From Cylicocyclus nassatus (Eukaryota > Nematoda > Chromadorea > Rhabditida > Strongylidae), in contig CATQJL010000112.1 in assembly GCA_958299035.1 (NCBI GenBank), forward strand, positions 64,325,117 through 64,389,116: 64,000 bases of DNA, given 5' to 3'. Each line of letters begins with the position of its first letter. Positions within the stretch are counted from its first letter, which is position 1. Both the position numbers and the translations under genes were made by a program. Below, piece by piece: positions 47,030 through 58,834 of the stretch. The notes under the pieces were generated by a model. It made no database searches. It had not been told where the DNA came from and saw only the letters and a list, made by a program, of their open reading frames with translations.

Positions 47030-47285
47030 TGTCGCTAGTCGGAGTCAAACCACGGCCGCGCCTCTGTAATTCCAATCGCTTACCCGTTTGACCAAACCAG
47101 CTCGAGTGGTTCTTCTTCTTAGAACGCACTCGATTGTAATGCCTTGGAAGCGATCCGCATCCAGATCAATGACTCGCCGGATGCTAGACTGAGGCGTGAT
47201 GAGATCAACGCCGGCCTGCGTCGAGAGAGATGCCCTGATGGGGGGGGGGTTTACTACGGGCATATGTGTCATGCGATTTTTCAAA
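47030..47285 (-). repeat. possible tRNA-derived or LINE-tail repeat
   Basis: On the minus strand the segment contains TGGTTTGGTCAAACGGGTAA (A-box-like) and GTGGTTTGACTCCGAC (B-box-like, cf. GGTTCRANTCC) about 35-40 bases further on. An open frame crosses it. It cannot fold as a normal tRNA by eye. The C run (CCCCCCCCC) lies at its 5' side. Confidence 0.3.
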
Positions 47286-47880
47286 ATGCAATGCTCTGGT
47301 AAAATAATTCAGCAAAATTCTAAATAGGGAAACTGGAAAATGCAAAAAATTGCATTACCTTGCAAAAGGTTTTTCCTATTAGGTTTTATTAGAGCACCAA
47401 AAGTCTAAAATGAAGATTCTGGAAAATAGCGAAAGCTAGACATGGTAAAAATAAAAGGTTCTAGTTTTCGGCTATTACCTTAGCGCTCGTCAAGACAGCC
47501 ACTTCAAAACATAGCTGCTGGAAAGAAGAAGAAATACTGCATCTGATACCGTTTGAACGAACTATCGTCATTGTGAACGATTTTAGAAAAGGTCTAAAAA
47601 ACGGCACGAACTTTGGGACCCACTTAATACATCGTTTTTTGATAAAAAGCATAGCACTATTGAGTTTTCCTGTATATACAAATACAAACTTGATCTCTTT
47701 TCACTTACAAACTTTTCGTCGGCAGTCAGATAAAATTTTCTCACCACTTCGACAACCATGTGTATGTTATGTCTGTTGGGAACCAAGGCCCTTCACAGAC
47801 CTGCAGTATTTTTTTGATAAAAAAAAAGCATACTGCGTTTTCTATAGTATACCTAAATAGCTCTGAGAATCTGACAAATA

Positions 47881-48900
47881 TTAGGTCGTTCCGAAAGTAA
47901 TGTCGCTTTTTCCAAATGAACGCCACAATTCGCGAAAGCAAGCTTTCCAGGACTTCTTGGTAGCATTCGATGCAGCATTTTATCCTCTTTCTAACAGTTA
48001 TTATTTCACTGCATAATATTCAATGAGCTCTCGAAAAATCACCAAAATCTGCGACCCATGCTTTTTGAAATGGTTAAGTTTGGCTATTTTTCTAAATTTT
48101 TGTACCTACTCTCCGAAGAATTACATGACTGATAGCTAGAGAAAACCCAATATGACACAGAGTAGTTTTTTCCTTTTCTTTAGCTTGCTTCTTAGACCTT
48201 CTGGAATCAATTTTTCAATGCCATCAAATTCCATATTTGGTCAAGTCAAACCTCACAGAACAATAACCGGCAAGCAACTCGGGTGTCATTCGACGCAGCT
48301 TTTTCTCCTCTTTCTACCAGTTGTTCTTTGTTTCTGATTCTAAAGTTTTCCGGGATAAAATCATCATAATTCAGGTTTTCTAGGGGACCCTAGGCTGTAC
48401 CCGAAATTTTCGAAAGTTGCTAATCTGAAGCGGTGAATGCTCATTTAGTTTGTAAAATTAGTGTCAAACAATAATCCGTCTTTGTAAGTTTCAAAATCCA
48501 AAGATTTGTTGGTGTTTGATGCATTTGAGTCTGAGACCAGCCTGCTAAAATTCGGTGGTTTCATCAAAAAATCTATACAAAAATTATGAAGAGCTTTGGA
48601 AGGTAAGAAAAAACTGTGCTGTCTCCTGCAGGGGTTGCTCCATCCATCCATTACTTGGACTCCTTCTGAGGTTTGTTATAAAATTTTAGAAAAATTGTGA
48701 AACTTGGCCATCTCAAAAAGCATAGGTCGCAGATTTTGATAATTCTTCGAGAGCTCATTGATTATTATGCAGTGATGTTATAATCATTAGAAAGAGAATA
48801 AAATTCTGCATCGAATGCTTCCAGATCCTCTTACACATCTTTGTTCCGCGAGATGTGGTGTACGTTTGAAATAAGCGACATTACTTTCGGAACGACCTAA
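47881..48900. mobile_element. mariner-type foldback element, 1.02 kb
   Basis: Ends TTAGGTCGTTCCGAAAGTAA and the exact inverse TTACTTTCGGAACGACCTAA, with TA on both sides (47879-47880, 48901-48902). The arms pair moderately well around a midpoint near 48390. Confidence 0.9.
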
Positions 48901-49056
48901 TATTTTATTCCCAGTTTTAGCGCAGAAAACTTGTAAAGTGGGCTTATTTTAATATTGCCGTTGTTTCAATGGATTTCCAGCCGGTGTCATGCGCTCGTCA
49001 ATATGTTAGTGATTAGAGAATAGGTAGAATAAACTTGGATGAAATATTAGTGATAT

Positions 49057-49318
49057 ACAAAGTGTCCCAAAAGATGTGCACACTGCTCAATCGTTAATCA
49101 CTCTCTTGCTTTCACGTCTTTTGCCGAGTTCGAGGTATCATTCTGTAGAGCGAGGTTCAGTTTAGATTTATAGTATGGAGCGAACCATCAATCTCTCTTC
49201 ATTACTGTATGATCTCGGTATGAACTTTCAGCACCCATCGTCACTATGGATTAGGCCTTTTGATGAAATAAATTCAAGAAATCTGAAAATTAGTGTAGCA
49301 AGGTTTTCAGGCGTATTT
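49057..49318. mobile_element. truncated left arm of the CAGTGTCCC family
   Basis: Closely matches 35237-35505 (GTAGAGCGAGGTTCAG, TTAGTGTAGCAAGGTTTTCA) and stops at GGCGTATTTC. No right end with the inverse sequence is found nearby. Confidence 0.7.
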
Positions 49319-49319
49319 C

Positions 49320-51765
49320 TTTTTTTTATAATTAACAACTCACGCTTCAAACTAAAGATTTGTATAGAACTAAGCGGTTCTGGATTAAATTTTGGTCTGA
49401 AAGCACTGAGCTCTTAGTTCTAAAATAGATCATCAAAAATCTGAAAAAGTACAAAAAATCTGAAGACATATTTATTACAATCTACGTAAGCTGCCTTTCC
49501 TAAAAGTACAAATTTTGGTGCGTGTGTGATGCTGTAGTGATCTTAATCTTTCCTAAAAACTTATGATTTGTGAAATGCATAAAACGCAAAAAATTATTTC
49601 GCCGCTTCCATTTTGCTCGTAAATCATAACTTTGCAGAAAGTCGATATTAATTCAAATTTTGGAAAGCAGCTTACATAGATTGTAGGAAACATGTCTTAA
49701 GTTTTTTCTGCAGCATTTCACATCCTTGACGATTTATTTTGGAATATCAAGAGTCAGAGTGGCTTCTTTTTCTGCACATTTTCAGCTTAAATAATAATTT
49801 CCTTTCTGGTAGAATTCGAAGTAAGCGAACACTTTTACATAGGAAGTATTATGATTTTTCGACTATAGTGACAGAACTTTTGATTCAAACAAATTTGAAG
49901 ACATTTGATAACTTCTAAACGAAACGATCTATTCTCTCTTCAGTATTACACCAGATGCATGCATTAATGTTGGTATCCATCTACTCAAAAGTTAGCCTAT
50001 TAACAATTAAAAAAGCAAGACTTGGCTTACTGATATGAAACCTCAAAGAATACAAGATTTTGCCTTTTTGTAACACATTCAAAGGAATTACTGAGAATTA
50101 CTGCACTCGTATATGCTTTAAACAAAGCGAAAGTTTTCAGTTTCAACCAAGATGACTTGTCACAAATGCTCAAGCATTATAAGCTTTATAATCTCCGCAG
50201 CGCTTCTGCTCTCAATTTCTCATTAAAGCTCCGTATAGAATGAAAGCTGCCTTTGTTGTGATCAAAGGATTGCATATGAATTGGAAAAAATGAAACTATA
50301 TGTGCTTCAGATTTACCATCGTTCAAGTGCTTCAATAGACACCAGCTCCACAACGCAAATGACGATTAATGTCTACCAATCCTAAATCCTCTCGTGTTGC
50401 TGATCAGCTCTTTAATAAGAAATTTTGTTCAGTTCAGTCGGATTTCATCTGCTACTTTGGTTGACCAAAATTTGAGTGGGAATCTTGTGTAATTGCGGCT
50501 GTTAAAATTTAAACTTTGCCTGATTAAACTTTGAATCTTGACTGGACAGTTTCACGAAGAAATGCTTTTAGGTCGGATTGGCTTTTTCGAACGTAATCTG
50601 TAACGTTGAATCTGCACAACTGAACGAGACGTTAGACTCTGAGTTATGAGTAAAGTATAGTAACTATTGGAGCCAAAAAAGCACCTAGGGGAGTGAATCG
50701 TTTTGGTCCCATCTGCTCAAATACAGCCGTGTTGAGTATCATTAGACAGTAGGCATTTTAATGATAAGTATATTAATATTATATTAGTATTTGATATTGA
50801 CACTAAACCAGTTGAGCTATTTTAAAAGATTTTGTTCAAATTACGCACCTTACATTTTCCCAACTGCAAAAACATTCATAATTCAAACTTAGATTTGGCA
50901 GATACAGAAAACAGATTTGAATTCAACTTCCAATCGTCTTCATAGTGTAGATCTCATTCGGAAAGGCCACTTCGACTAACGAATTCCCTAGCCAATTTCT
51001 AGAACTGATGAAAATATGGTGCTATGGCCGCTTGTATCACACGGTGATACATGCACTGCACGTACTGACTGAGACAGCATGACTACATGGCCCCTCTTTA
51101 TTCTAGTATAAAAAATTGGAGCTGTAGGTCTTCCTGGTGTTCGAGATGTTTCCATGGCGGCCAAGAAAAAGTATCGAGATTTTCCGAGAAGTGAAAAATA
51201 ACGAGCATTCTTCCAAATGGTGGCAAATTTATACGGAGGCACTGCATTCTCTTCCAGAGATTTTGCTATTTAGTGAGTCATCTGTGAGTTAGTCATTGTG
51301 TTTTCACTTTTGTAGAATCACTACATCATGGGACTGATTGATGGCTGCATCGCCCAGACAATAATTGCGACCTAGCAGTAAATTACTCCTCGTCTGCATC
51401 GGTTTATCTTCGGGTATTTGGAACTCAATATGTGAAGCACACTATGCGCGGCAACCGCAACCGGTAAAACCTTTTCCAGCGTTACACATCGTAGAGATGT
51501 GTACTTGTAAGTAATACAGATCTAAATCAATTTGAAAGGGAGTTGGGTACAAGGAGAAATCATTGGAAATGAACAGTTCACAATTTTACAAGTCGTCAAA
51601 CAGCGCGCATGGTGTGCAATACGACATTATACAAATGGCTTGACGATAAAATGGAGTATATCGGATAATACAACGGTGTGCAGCTTAGCAGTGTGCAGAA
51701 ACAGCGACAATGATAACGATTTAATCGAGTTCCGATTTGTATAACACTTGAATGGATCAACCTTA
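49320..51765. other. intergenic, no gene recognised
   Basis: 3' flank of macin copy 3. Several short open segments (for example 50988-51242 minus, 51532-51744 plus) have no splice-bordered context or known motif. Confidence 0.35.
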
Positions 51766-51770
51766 TTGCT

Positions 51771-53781
51771 TTACAAACCAAGCTTGCAGGTAGCTATGTC
51801 CACCGCATTTGTGGATTTAGGATGTGATCCTCCTTTGCACCTGAAATACATTTTTCAGAACTATTATGTTATTAAGGCAAAAGATCCAACTTACTGGCAT
51901 TGATATCCTCCACTGCATTCCTTATTGTGCACTTGCACACAACTTCCGCTTTCTCTTCCTTTGCATTTTTGGCAGTACTCAGCACAAGATTTCCATAAAA
52001 TACCAGTAGCAAACTAAAATTATTTTGAATTTAGAATCTCAAATGATGAGCGAGAGTAAACTCAAAATCATATTTGTGTGACAGAGACACAAAAACATTA
52101 AATGCATAAGTCACTGACATTTTATCAGCTTTAAGCGTTGAGATTCAAACTCGGTACTCGATAAGTAGGTTGCAGCAATATAAGCTAATTCTATAATGAA
52201 TGCAGAGCCAGAAAATTAGCGTTTGCGAAGATTTTCTCCGCGTTTTTCCCGCTTTTCTGCGTAAAGAGTGTTTTTTTTTTGTTTGTTTGAAAGGTTTCAT
52301 CTCTCGCGCTTTTGTGAAGACGTCGCCGATTTTGCTGCTTGTACTAAAGAGGAGTTCTTCAAAATGACCCTGGCGGGGTAGACGCACGAATGCGCTGTGC
52401 TAGCACAGCGCTGGCTGGCGCTACTGAGCAGAGCCTAAGCTTTGACGTCCAACTACTTCAAGTATCAGAAATATTTCTTACGACATGATGTACAAAACTG
52501 CTATTTGGCCCAAACTCAAAGTGCTCAGAAACACTAATTTGCAACATAGATAGCAAAGACCAGCGACACCCAGTGGATGGATTCGAGTTTGAACTAGAGC
52601 ACGCCGATTGCGGCAGAGCGCGGCATTGACAACTTCAGTTCAACCTCATCCAATATTCTTTGGTGTTTCTTCGTCGTTGCATGGTGATTTTTTTTGTTTC
52701 AATGATGTTTGTAATCAAAATCGACGAAATTGTTGCTGCTTAGCGATGGTTCGTGCTACTATGCTCGCTTCTTCGGTTTTTATTTCAGCTAAATTTGAAA
52801 TCAGAATTCAAATAACGAGCATAGTAGCAGGAAACATCACTCAAAACTAACAAAGTCTACAATCCAGTTAAGAAGACTGCTAACATTCAAAAAATAGGAT
52901 GAAACGTTCCGAAAACACAAAAACGTCTGTTTGAGATCAAAGTGAGGGCTGCAGGTACCGCGCTCTGCCGCATACGGCGTGCTCTACTTCAAATTCGAAT
53001 TCGTCCACTAGGTGTCTAGTGGGGGGGGGGGGGAGGACGACTATATCTGCTACGACCTTCTCTAGAAGAAGCTATGGGCGTTTAGATATGTGACATTGTT
53101 GAGATTCTGATGCCCAATGCGTTTTAAAACTAGCTTAGGAGTAATCAATTGGCATGCTTTTGGATACAATGACTACAAGAAATACATACATACACCGAAC
53201 ACATGAGTAGGCGTCTTTGAACAAGTAGTTCTTGAAGATATGGCACTGAATGCTTGCTAAATTTGGACAACCAAGCGCCCACAGCTTCTTCTGGCGAAGC
53301 TCGTAGCAGAGGAAAGGTAGATTTGGAATCAGCTTATCCAAACGCATCTAATGATATGCATATCGTTTCGCTTCGTCACCGCGAGTTATCCTTCCCTTGT
53401 TAGCTGCGATGTCGAAATTCTACGATAATGGCTGCATTGCAGCTTACATTATAATCTTTACCAAAGAATGAGCGCCGCATTTGAAAAGATATAAGTTATA
53501 ATAAACTGCTGCGCATACCATATTTGTCGCCTCAATATTTTGTATCTTCCTCAAGCTCGCAAAAAACATATTTGCTCGAGTACTTTCCACAGTGTGAAGA
53601 AAAACAGAGGGCTTTCACATGTTTTTTGCTCAAAAAAAGAGGCTACAGGAGTGCTTTTTGCCTCAAATGAACTTACCGCCGTTTCAGGTGTACACCGACT
53701 CCAATTATCGAAACAGTTACTACATTCTGATAAAACAAGCAGTGTAGTAAACAGCAAAGCAGTAAGTATGGTGCGGTTCAT
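51771..53781 (-). CDS. macin-family antimicrobial peptide, copy 3 (three exons, long first intron)
   Basis: Minus-strand exons are 53677-53781, 51895-52013 and 51771-51840. Intron 1 is 1663 bases and intron 2 is 54 bases, both GT..AG, in the same phases as the other copies. The product is 97 residues. The signal peptide starts [20 protein letters not shown], and the mature chain starts [15 protein letters not shown], continuing [17 protein letters not shown]. The ten-cysteine spacing 6-14-3-2-7-7-5-1-16 is intact and the tail is CKLGL. Exons 2 and 3 stay close to copies 1 and 2 in the scaffold, while the signal peptide is its own. The long intron holds an inverted-repeat element (52566-53016). 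The gene looks functional if that intron is still spliced. The family call is firm; pairing exon 1 with exon 2 across 1.66 kb rests on matching phase and strand with no competing exon between. Confidence 0.9.
52566..53016. mobile_element. inverted-repeat element inside intron 1 of macin copy 3
   Basis: CACCCAGTGGATGGATTCGA / TCGAATTCGTCCACTAGGTG at the edges and GAGCACGCCGATTGCGGCAG / CTGCCGCATACGGCGTGCTC further in. A central pair CTACTATGCTCG / CGAGCATAGTAG completes the fold. A G run follows the right edge. It accounts for about a quarter of the intron. Confidence 0.7.
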
Positions 53782-53809
53782 GGCGGACGATATGTAGTCC
53801 TAGCCATCG

Positions 53810-53819
53810 TATTTATTTG
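53810..53819 (-). promoter_or_regulatory. TATA-like box of macin copy 3
   Basis: On the minus strand, CAAATAAATACG lies about 36 bases upstream of the copy 3 ATG. It is a weaker TATA than copies 1 and 2, but the spacing is the same and it resembles the AATAAATACC box of copy 4. Confidence 0.45.
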
Positions 53820-54730
53820 CTTGGCAGCGACGTGCAGTTCATTGTGATTAATGCAGAAAAAAGTCGCAAGCTGTTTTTCTTGCGAGAAAATACCGTCTGT
53901 TGGTGATTAATGATGATAGATGATAGCCTTTGCATCCTCTATGCCTGGCACAATGGCTTACTCATACATATAACATACAGTCATACATATATCAGATATT
54001 TTGCCGAGCCTAGCACAGTGGCACACGGGCCGGCTCGCTATCTTTTCGAGGAGGAAAATCAAAGCGGAATACTGTTTTTTACAAGCCATTGGATAGCACC
54101 TGGAAATTGAGAGCTATCAGCTATGAACTAACATTGTGTATTCGAAATCAGCGGCTAAAAAGACCATGAGTAAGACAACTCTGCCCCATGAGAAAAATAT
54201 CCTCTTTCTTCAGTATCGTCTCCCCACCTTTACTTCATTCTGATGTCCCACTAATGGCTCACTACTTCACTGATTATCAATCCTATTTGAGAAAACGTCT
54301 TTGAGCTACAAAGCCCTGATAATGCAGAAATTCGAAAACTGCACCGAAATAAACAAATGGTTTGCCCCTTCAGCGAAATGCAATGGTATGACGCTGCTTG
54401 TGTGGGCAATGACAACTTATTACATTGTCTGAAAAATTGTGAAATAGATTTACTGCTCAACTCTCGGTACCTCGGCATGATTCTCTTATTTTCTCAGTAA
54501 CAATTTGATTATAGCAGTGCAGCAATTTCGTGTATGGCTCAGTCAAAATCATGGAGTAATCTTGAAATAATTCTGTATCGAAGGTCCGGCACACTTTTTC
54601 CAAAAGGGACCTCGTGCCTCCTGGCGAGCCAGCTGTGCGGTCCAGAGAAAACAAAATCGTGATTTTTTTCCGCTTAACGCGTAATTCCTCCACCTCTTTA
54701 CCTTAACTCTCATTCACAACCTGGAATGTA

Positions 54731-55439
54731 TTAGGTTGGCACGAAAGTTCGTTCGCACCATTTTCAAAAATTCTTAACTCTTTAAATTCTCAACGATTTT
54801 GTACAAACAAAATTAGGCATGAGAGAGGAACTCATGCTGTTTGCAAGGTACCTGAATTATTCGTTGATCTTTACGAATGGAGGAGTTAGAATCTCAAAAA
54901 CAAAATCACTCAAAATTTGGATTTTTCGTGTAGGGTCATAAAAAATCGGAAACCTGTAACAAAAATCGGAGCAGTCAGTATTGTAGGTTTTTTCACCAGC
55001 TCTTTCCAACAGTGCAAAGTTTGCGCCGATTGGGCATTTCTATGAAACATTACGATTTCCCTGAAAAATGCCAAAATAAATCAAATTCGCCCTTTTGTAT
55101 TGCTTGCTCGATAATCATAACTTTTCATAGAGACAATCAATCGGCGCAAACTTTGCATTGTTGGAAAGAGCTGGTGAAAAAAACCTACAATACCGACCTG
55201 CTTCGATTTTTGTTGCAAGTTCCCGATTTTTTATGACCCTACAAAAAGTCCAAATTTTGAGTGATTTTGGTTTTGAGCTTCTAACTCCTTCACTTGTAAA
55301 GGTTGACGAATAATTCAGGTACCACTGCAAACAGCATGAGTTCCCCTCTTATGCAAAATTTTGAACGTGCAAATTCGTTAAGACGTTAAAGAGTTATGAA
55401 TTTTTAAAAATGGGCGAACGAACTTTCATGCCGACCTAA
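54731..55439. mobile_element. mariner-type foldback element, 709 bases
   Basis: Ends TTAGGTTGGCACGAAAGTTC followed by GTTCGC, and the inverse GAACTTTCATGCCGACCTAA, with TA flanks. The arms (CTGCTTCGATTTTTGTTGCA against the complement near 54955) pair closely around a midpoint near 55085. Confidence 0.9.
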
Positions 55440-55444
55440 TATAA

Positions 55445-56090
55445 GCTCGCAAACTGCTTGAAATCCACGTATGTTCTCAGTCACATCCTTGAAACCGGCG
55501 GTCAATTCTGTAGCAAACACTGGTGCGCTCAAGCAAATGCCATCAAAGTAGAAGCTCATTTTGTAACTTTTATTGTATATGTGTTCAAGGTATAATCAGC
55601 AAGTTGTTGAAGTGATGTGAAGTATCAGAAGCCGGCACACCAGACACGGTAATTCTGAAAACGGAACTTTCCCTTGACCGAAAAAAGAAGGAATCATGGT
55701 CTAGTCGTCGAGGTAGTCTTAAAGTAAAAGCATATTAAGAGAAGAAACAAAACAAAAATACTATTAATTACTGCATGTGCAGTAAGTTATAGCACTGCGA
55801 AGCTAATTTTTGTCTCCATTCAGTTTTTACTAATTTCTAACGAAAGCCCACGGATACAGAATACCAAAGCTTTTTCCTGCAAAATGCAACAAGCAAGTTA
55901 TTCTTTCCAAATCGAACGATACGTTCGCCAAAGTTATTCATGCAAGTGAAACAGAATGTGATGAGCCTGAACATGCGCGATTTCAAATCCACATTAAATT
56001 GCTTATTTGAAAATATGTGGTTGAATAATAATAATTACACTTGTAGAGAACACACACAAAGGAGTGCGTGACATGTACCCGCACTCGAAT
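55445..56090. other. intergenic, no feature seen
   Basis: No supported coding segment, hairpin or repeat. Confidence 0.35.
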
Positions 56091-56094
56091 CCAG

Positions 56095-57345
56095 AATCTA
56101 CTGTACTGACTTTTTTGGCCAGAATTTAAGCGCGGAAGATGTCCTTTTGAAAATCTAGCTATGTAATAGATGTAATAGATGCTATGTAATAGATTGTATG
56201 TATTAGAAATTTTCTACATTATATACACTCTACTGTCTTCTTGGAAATTATTTAGACTAAGATCTCGGCGCCACAAGATGGGTACCCGTTGTCATACCGT
56301 GGCCCATAAATTTCCTTTGAAGAAGGCAACCGCCAAAGCTTTGATCATATCTGTAAGCGTAAGAGTGGGTCTCTTGTTGACAGTTCTTGCACAAGTTTTC
56401 AGCTGTTCAGTACGCAAAAAATCAAAAAACTCCATATTTTGGGACTTTACGGCCTACGAACAAATGTTGAAAAAAGCGGACAATTTCGGATTTCGATTTT
56501 TTTCCGCAAATCTTTTTGTTTGAGCCTTTTCCATTTTTTGTGCTGCTGGTTTGCGCCTTAGAATAGGCTAATATCATTCATACTAACAACTTTCAAAGAG
56601 AGTTATGATAAGTCAAAAAAGAGTTTTTGGAAAAGAAAGCTTTTGCTTATCAATCTACTAGCTGGCTTGCCCGGCTCCGCCGGGCCTGCCAGCTAGACCC
56701 GTGTACGTATGTTCCGAATAGAAATTTTTATCTCTGAACCGATTGGGACCGAACTTTGCACACATACACTTCGGGGCAGGGAGCGTGTCACAGCCCACTT
56801 TTCGTTATCGATCGATGTCGATTTTACCGATTTTTTGCAAAATTTGAGCTAGGGGGCTAGGATTTTGCACAGGGGGGTAATCGAGCATGCTGATCACCCC
56901 TTCGGGGTGATCAGCATGCTCGATTACCCCCCTCTGCCAAATCCCAGCCCTCTAGCTCGAATTTTGCAAAAAATCAATAAAATCGATATCGATCGATAAC
57001 GAAAAGTAGCCTATGACACGCTCCCTGCCCTGAAGTATATGTGTGCCAAGTTTGGTCCCAATCGGTTCAGAAATAAAAATTTGTATTCGGAACATACGTA
57101 CATACATACAGACAGACAGACATACAGACAGACATACAGACAGACAGACAAACAGACATTCAGCTTTATATATAAGATATTTTCGGCCAGTTTGTGATAT
57201 GAGTATAAGTGAGCGCTGTGTTGCAATAAGTTTGCTGTTTCTAATGGTCTTCATCGAATTAAAAAATGTAAAAATTTTAGAAAGTTATAGCACGTCGAAG
57301 TGAGAACTCGCAGAATGCGCATTACTTTTGCAGCAATCTAACACT
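56095..57345. repeat. decayed Tc1-like element split by the CAGA-tailed repeat
   Basis: Blocks in common with 19395-20175: TTTTTTGGCCAGAATTTAAG, KMGTRCHTVAHKF-like start, ATTTTGGGACTTTACGG, AGAGTTATGATAAGTCA, AGAAAGTTATAGCACGTC. A 524-base copy of the CTAGCTGGCTTGCCCGGCTC repeat (56655-57178) sits inside it. Confidence 0.4.
56655..57178. mobile_element. compact palindromic copy of the CATA/CAGA-tailed repeat
   Basis: Starts CTAGCTGGCTTGCCCGGCTC with a terminal hairpin (CCGGCTCCGCCGGG, GCCAGCTAG). The centre at about 56880-56945 is GATCACCCC/GGGGTGATC with AGCATGCTCGATTACCCCCC on the right side. It ends in CAGACAGACATACAGACAGA and TTCAGCTTTATATATAAGAT. This is the most intact of the four copies. 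Confidence 0.75.
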
Positions 57346-57539
57346 TTTTGAATTGTGATATATGCGACTTTTGCAGGCAAAATTACTGCATTTAGCATGT
57401 ACTGTTGTACCCTACATTTCAGAATCTTCATGATTCGATGAAATAATCCCTCATTTACCTTGTAAGGTTAGTGTTAGTAATATGCAAGCCTTGAAGCTTC
57501 AGTATTACGAAGAATTTGCACTTTTCAGTGCAAGCTGTG

Positions 57540-57870
57540 GTGTGCGATTTTCCTCAGAGCTCAATACTTTTGCAAAATTTTAGCGAAATTCCGAATCCGA
57601 AGCTGAAGTAAAAGGAATCGCGTTATTTTGTAGAAGGTTTGCTCTATCTGTCAGTAATCGAAGCTTTTCAGAAGTCGTAAATAAAATTCAGAAAATCAGC
57701 GAATAAATAAGAATTCTGAAAATCAGCAAAACTTAACATTGTAAAAATGATCATAAGCTCGACTAATATCTCAGCGCTGGTCCTGAAAGTCGAATAGTGA
57801 GCGTAAATGCTGGACAGAGGAAAAAATTATGCATCGGATACAACTTGAAGCAATTGTTTTTGTGTATTTG
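57540..57870. repeat. half copy of the 61199 mariner-type element
   Basis: The block order (GTAGAAGGTTTGCTCTATCT, AACATTGTAAAAATGATCA, GACAGAGGAAAAAATTATGC, ATCGGATACAACTTGAAGC) parallels the right arm at 61940-62150. The terminal repeat is absent. Confidence 0.5.
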
Positions 57871-58142
57871 CGGCAGTTGCAGATGGACTCAAAAAAAGAA
57901 CTCCTGCACCAACCGTATTTTCTCTGCTTAGATATTATTTTTGTTGCGATTTGTTGAGTCCTTCCATAAATAACAAATTTTTGGCACTTTACAATGAAAA
58001 TTAGTCTCAATCAAAATATACCAAGTCATCACTCTGTAAACTTGAGTTGCCGAAAGATGCTGATTCTCCAATAGCATACAACATTTCAATTTTTGAGAAG
58101 GCAAAAGCGGCACCTTACATACAACTAACATTTGTCTATCAC

Positions 58143-58295
58143 CAAGGAGTTCCTAGATAAGTAGACAAACATGTCCAACTTTTCCATTTTGTAGCATTTT
58201 TTGATTGCGAGCAGACTTTTCGCAGCTGACAGATCCAGTTGCGAGCGATCTCTCTTATAAATATTGCAGAATGTAGAGTAGCACAACTGTCTAAC
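58143..58295 (-). CDS. candidate internal exon of an unidentified gene
   Basis: On the minus strand an acceptor AAAACTTCAG is followed by 51 in-frame codons ending at a possible donor TTG|GTGATA. The peptide includes VRQLCYSTFCNIYKRDRSQL and DLSAAKSLLAIKKCYKMEKL then DMFVYLSRNSL. The helical, mixed-charge composition looks natural, and the segment is not in a repeat that I recognise. The donor is weak and I cannot place a neighbour exon with confidence; a downstream open segment at 57928-58110 is possible. No domain recognised. Confidence 0.28.
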
Positions 58296-58489
58296 CTGAA
58301 GTTTTGAAATCAATCACATTTTTTGATGCTTCTTGAGAAGAAGTAGGTGCATTAGTTTGTTACTGATATATGTTTCATGCACCTTGTTTCTATTTTAAAT
58401 AGTTTGTGGTGGAATTATAGAAACAAACAAATTAAAACCGCAGAAAATTGTAGGTCTCCTATATTGTGGATGGGTACCATCTAGTAGAA

Positions 58490-58700
58490 TAAAATAAGCG
58501 CGACAATATAAAAAGCGCCAGTTTCGTTCCACGCGCAGTTTGGAGCCGAAAACGAAAATCTCTAGCTAGCGAAAGGCTTGTAAGTGCCCTAACGGCTCAA
58601 AATTTATCACGTACTTTTTCTCCCTTAACCACATATGTCCACCATCAGATATTCCTTTATACACTGCTGTTTCACGAAAACGAAAGTTCAGATGTTTTGT
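58490..58700. repeat. fragment of the GATAGAGC-type mariner foldback
   Basis: TTTGGAGCCGAAAACGAAAA and CTTTTTCTCCCTTAACCACA follow the order seen at 24740-24870. The remaining arm and ends are missing. A similar fragment lies at 60485-60680. Confidence 0.4.
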
Positions 58701-58834
58701 GCAAAAGCAGTACATTTTTCGTTTTCTGATACGGTTTGAAGATGTTCACTGAGTTTTTTTTCTAACCGACTGCGGTGTTTTCACTTCAACGCTTACATAA
58801 CCAAGCCATTAGAAATACGCTTTTTGGAAGAGCT

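Larger units (their letters stand above)
45823..47627. mobile_element. mariner-type foldback interrupted by other repeats
   Basis: Outer ends ATGTGGGTCCAAAAGTTCGT then GCCAC and the inverse GGCACGAACTTTGGGACCCA then CTTAATA. The left arm covers 45823-46370, and the right arm about 47340-47627. Between them are foreign segments, including a GTGAACTGA-rich block (46420-46600), a GATAGCGG hairpin (46960-47010) and a GC-rich segment at 47030-47280. Confidence 0.65.

Noticed and set aside
47030..47120. Functional tRNA gene on the minus strand
   Set aside because: A- and B-box-like words exist but acceptor and anticodon stems do not pair by eye.
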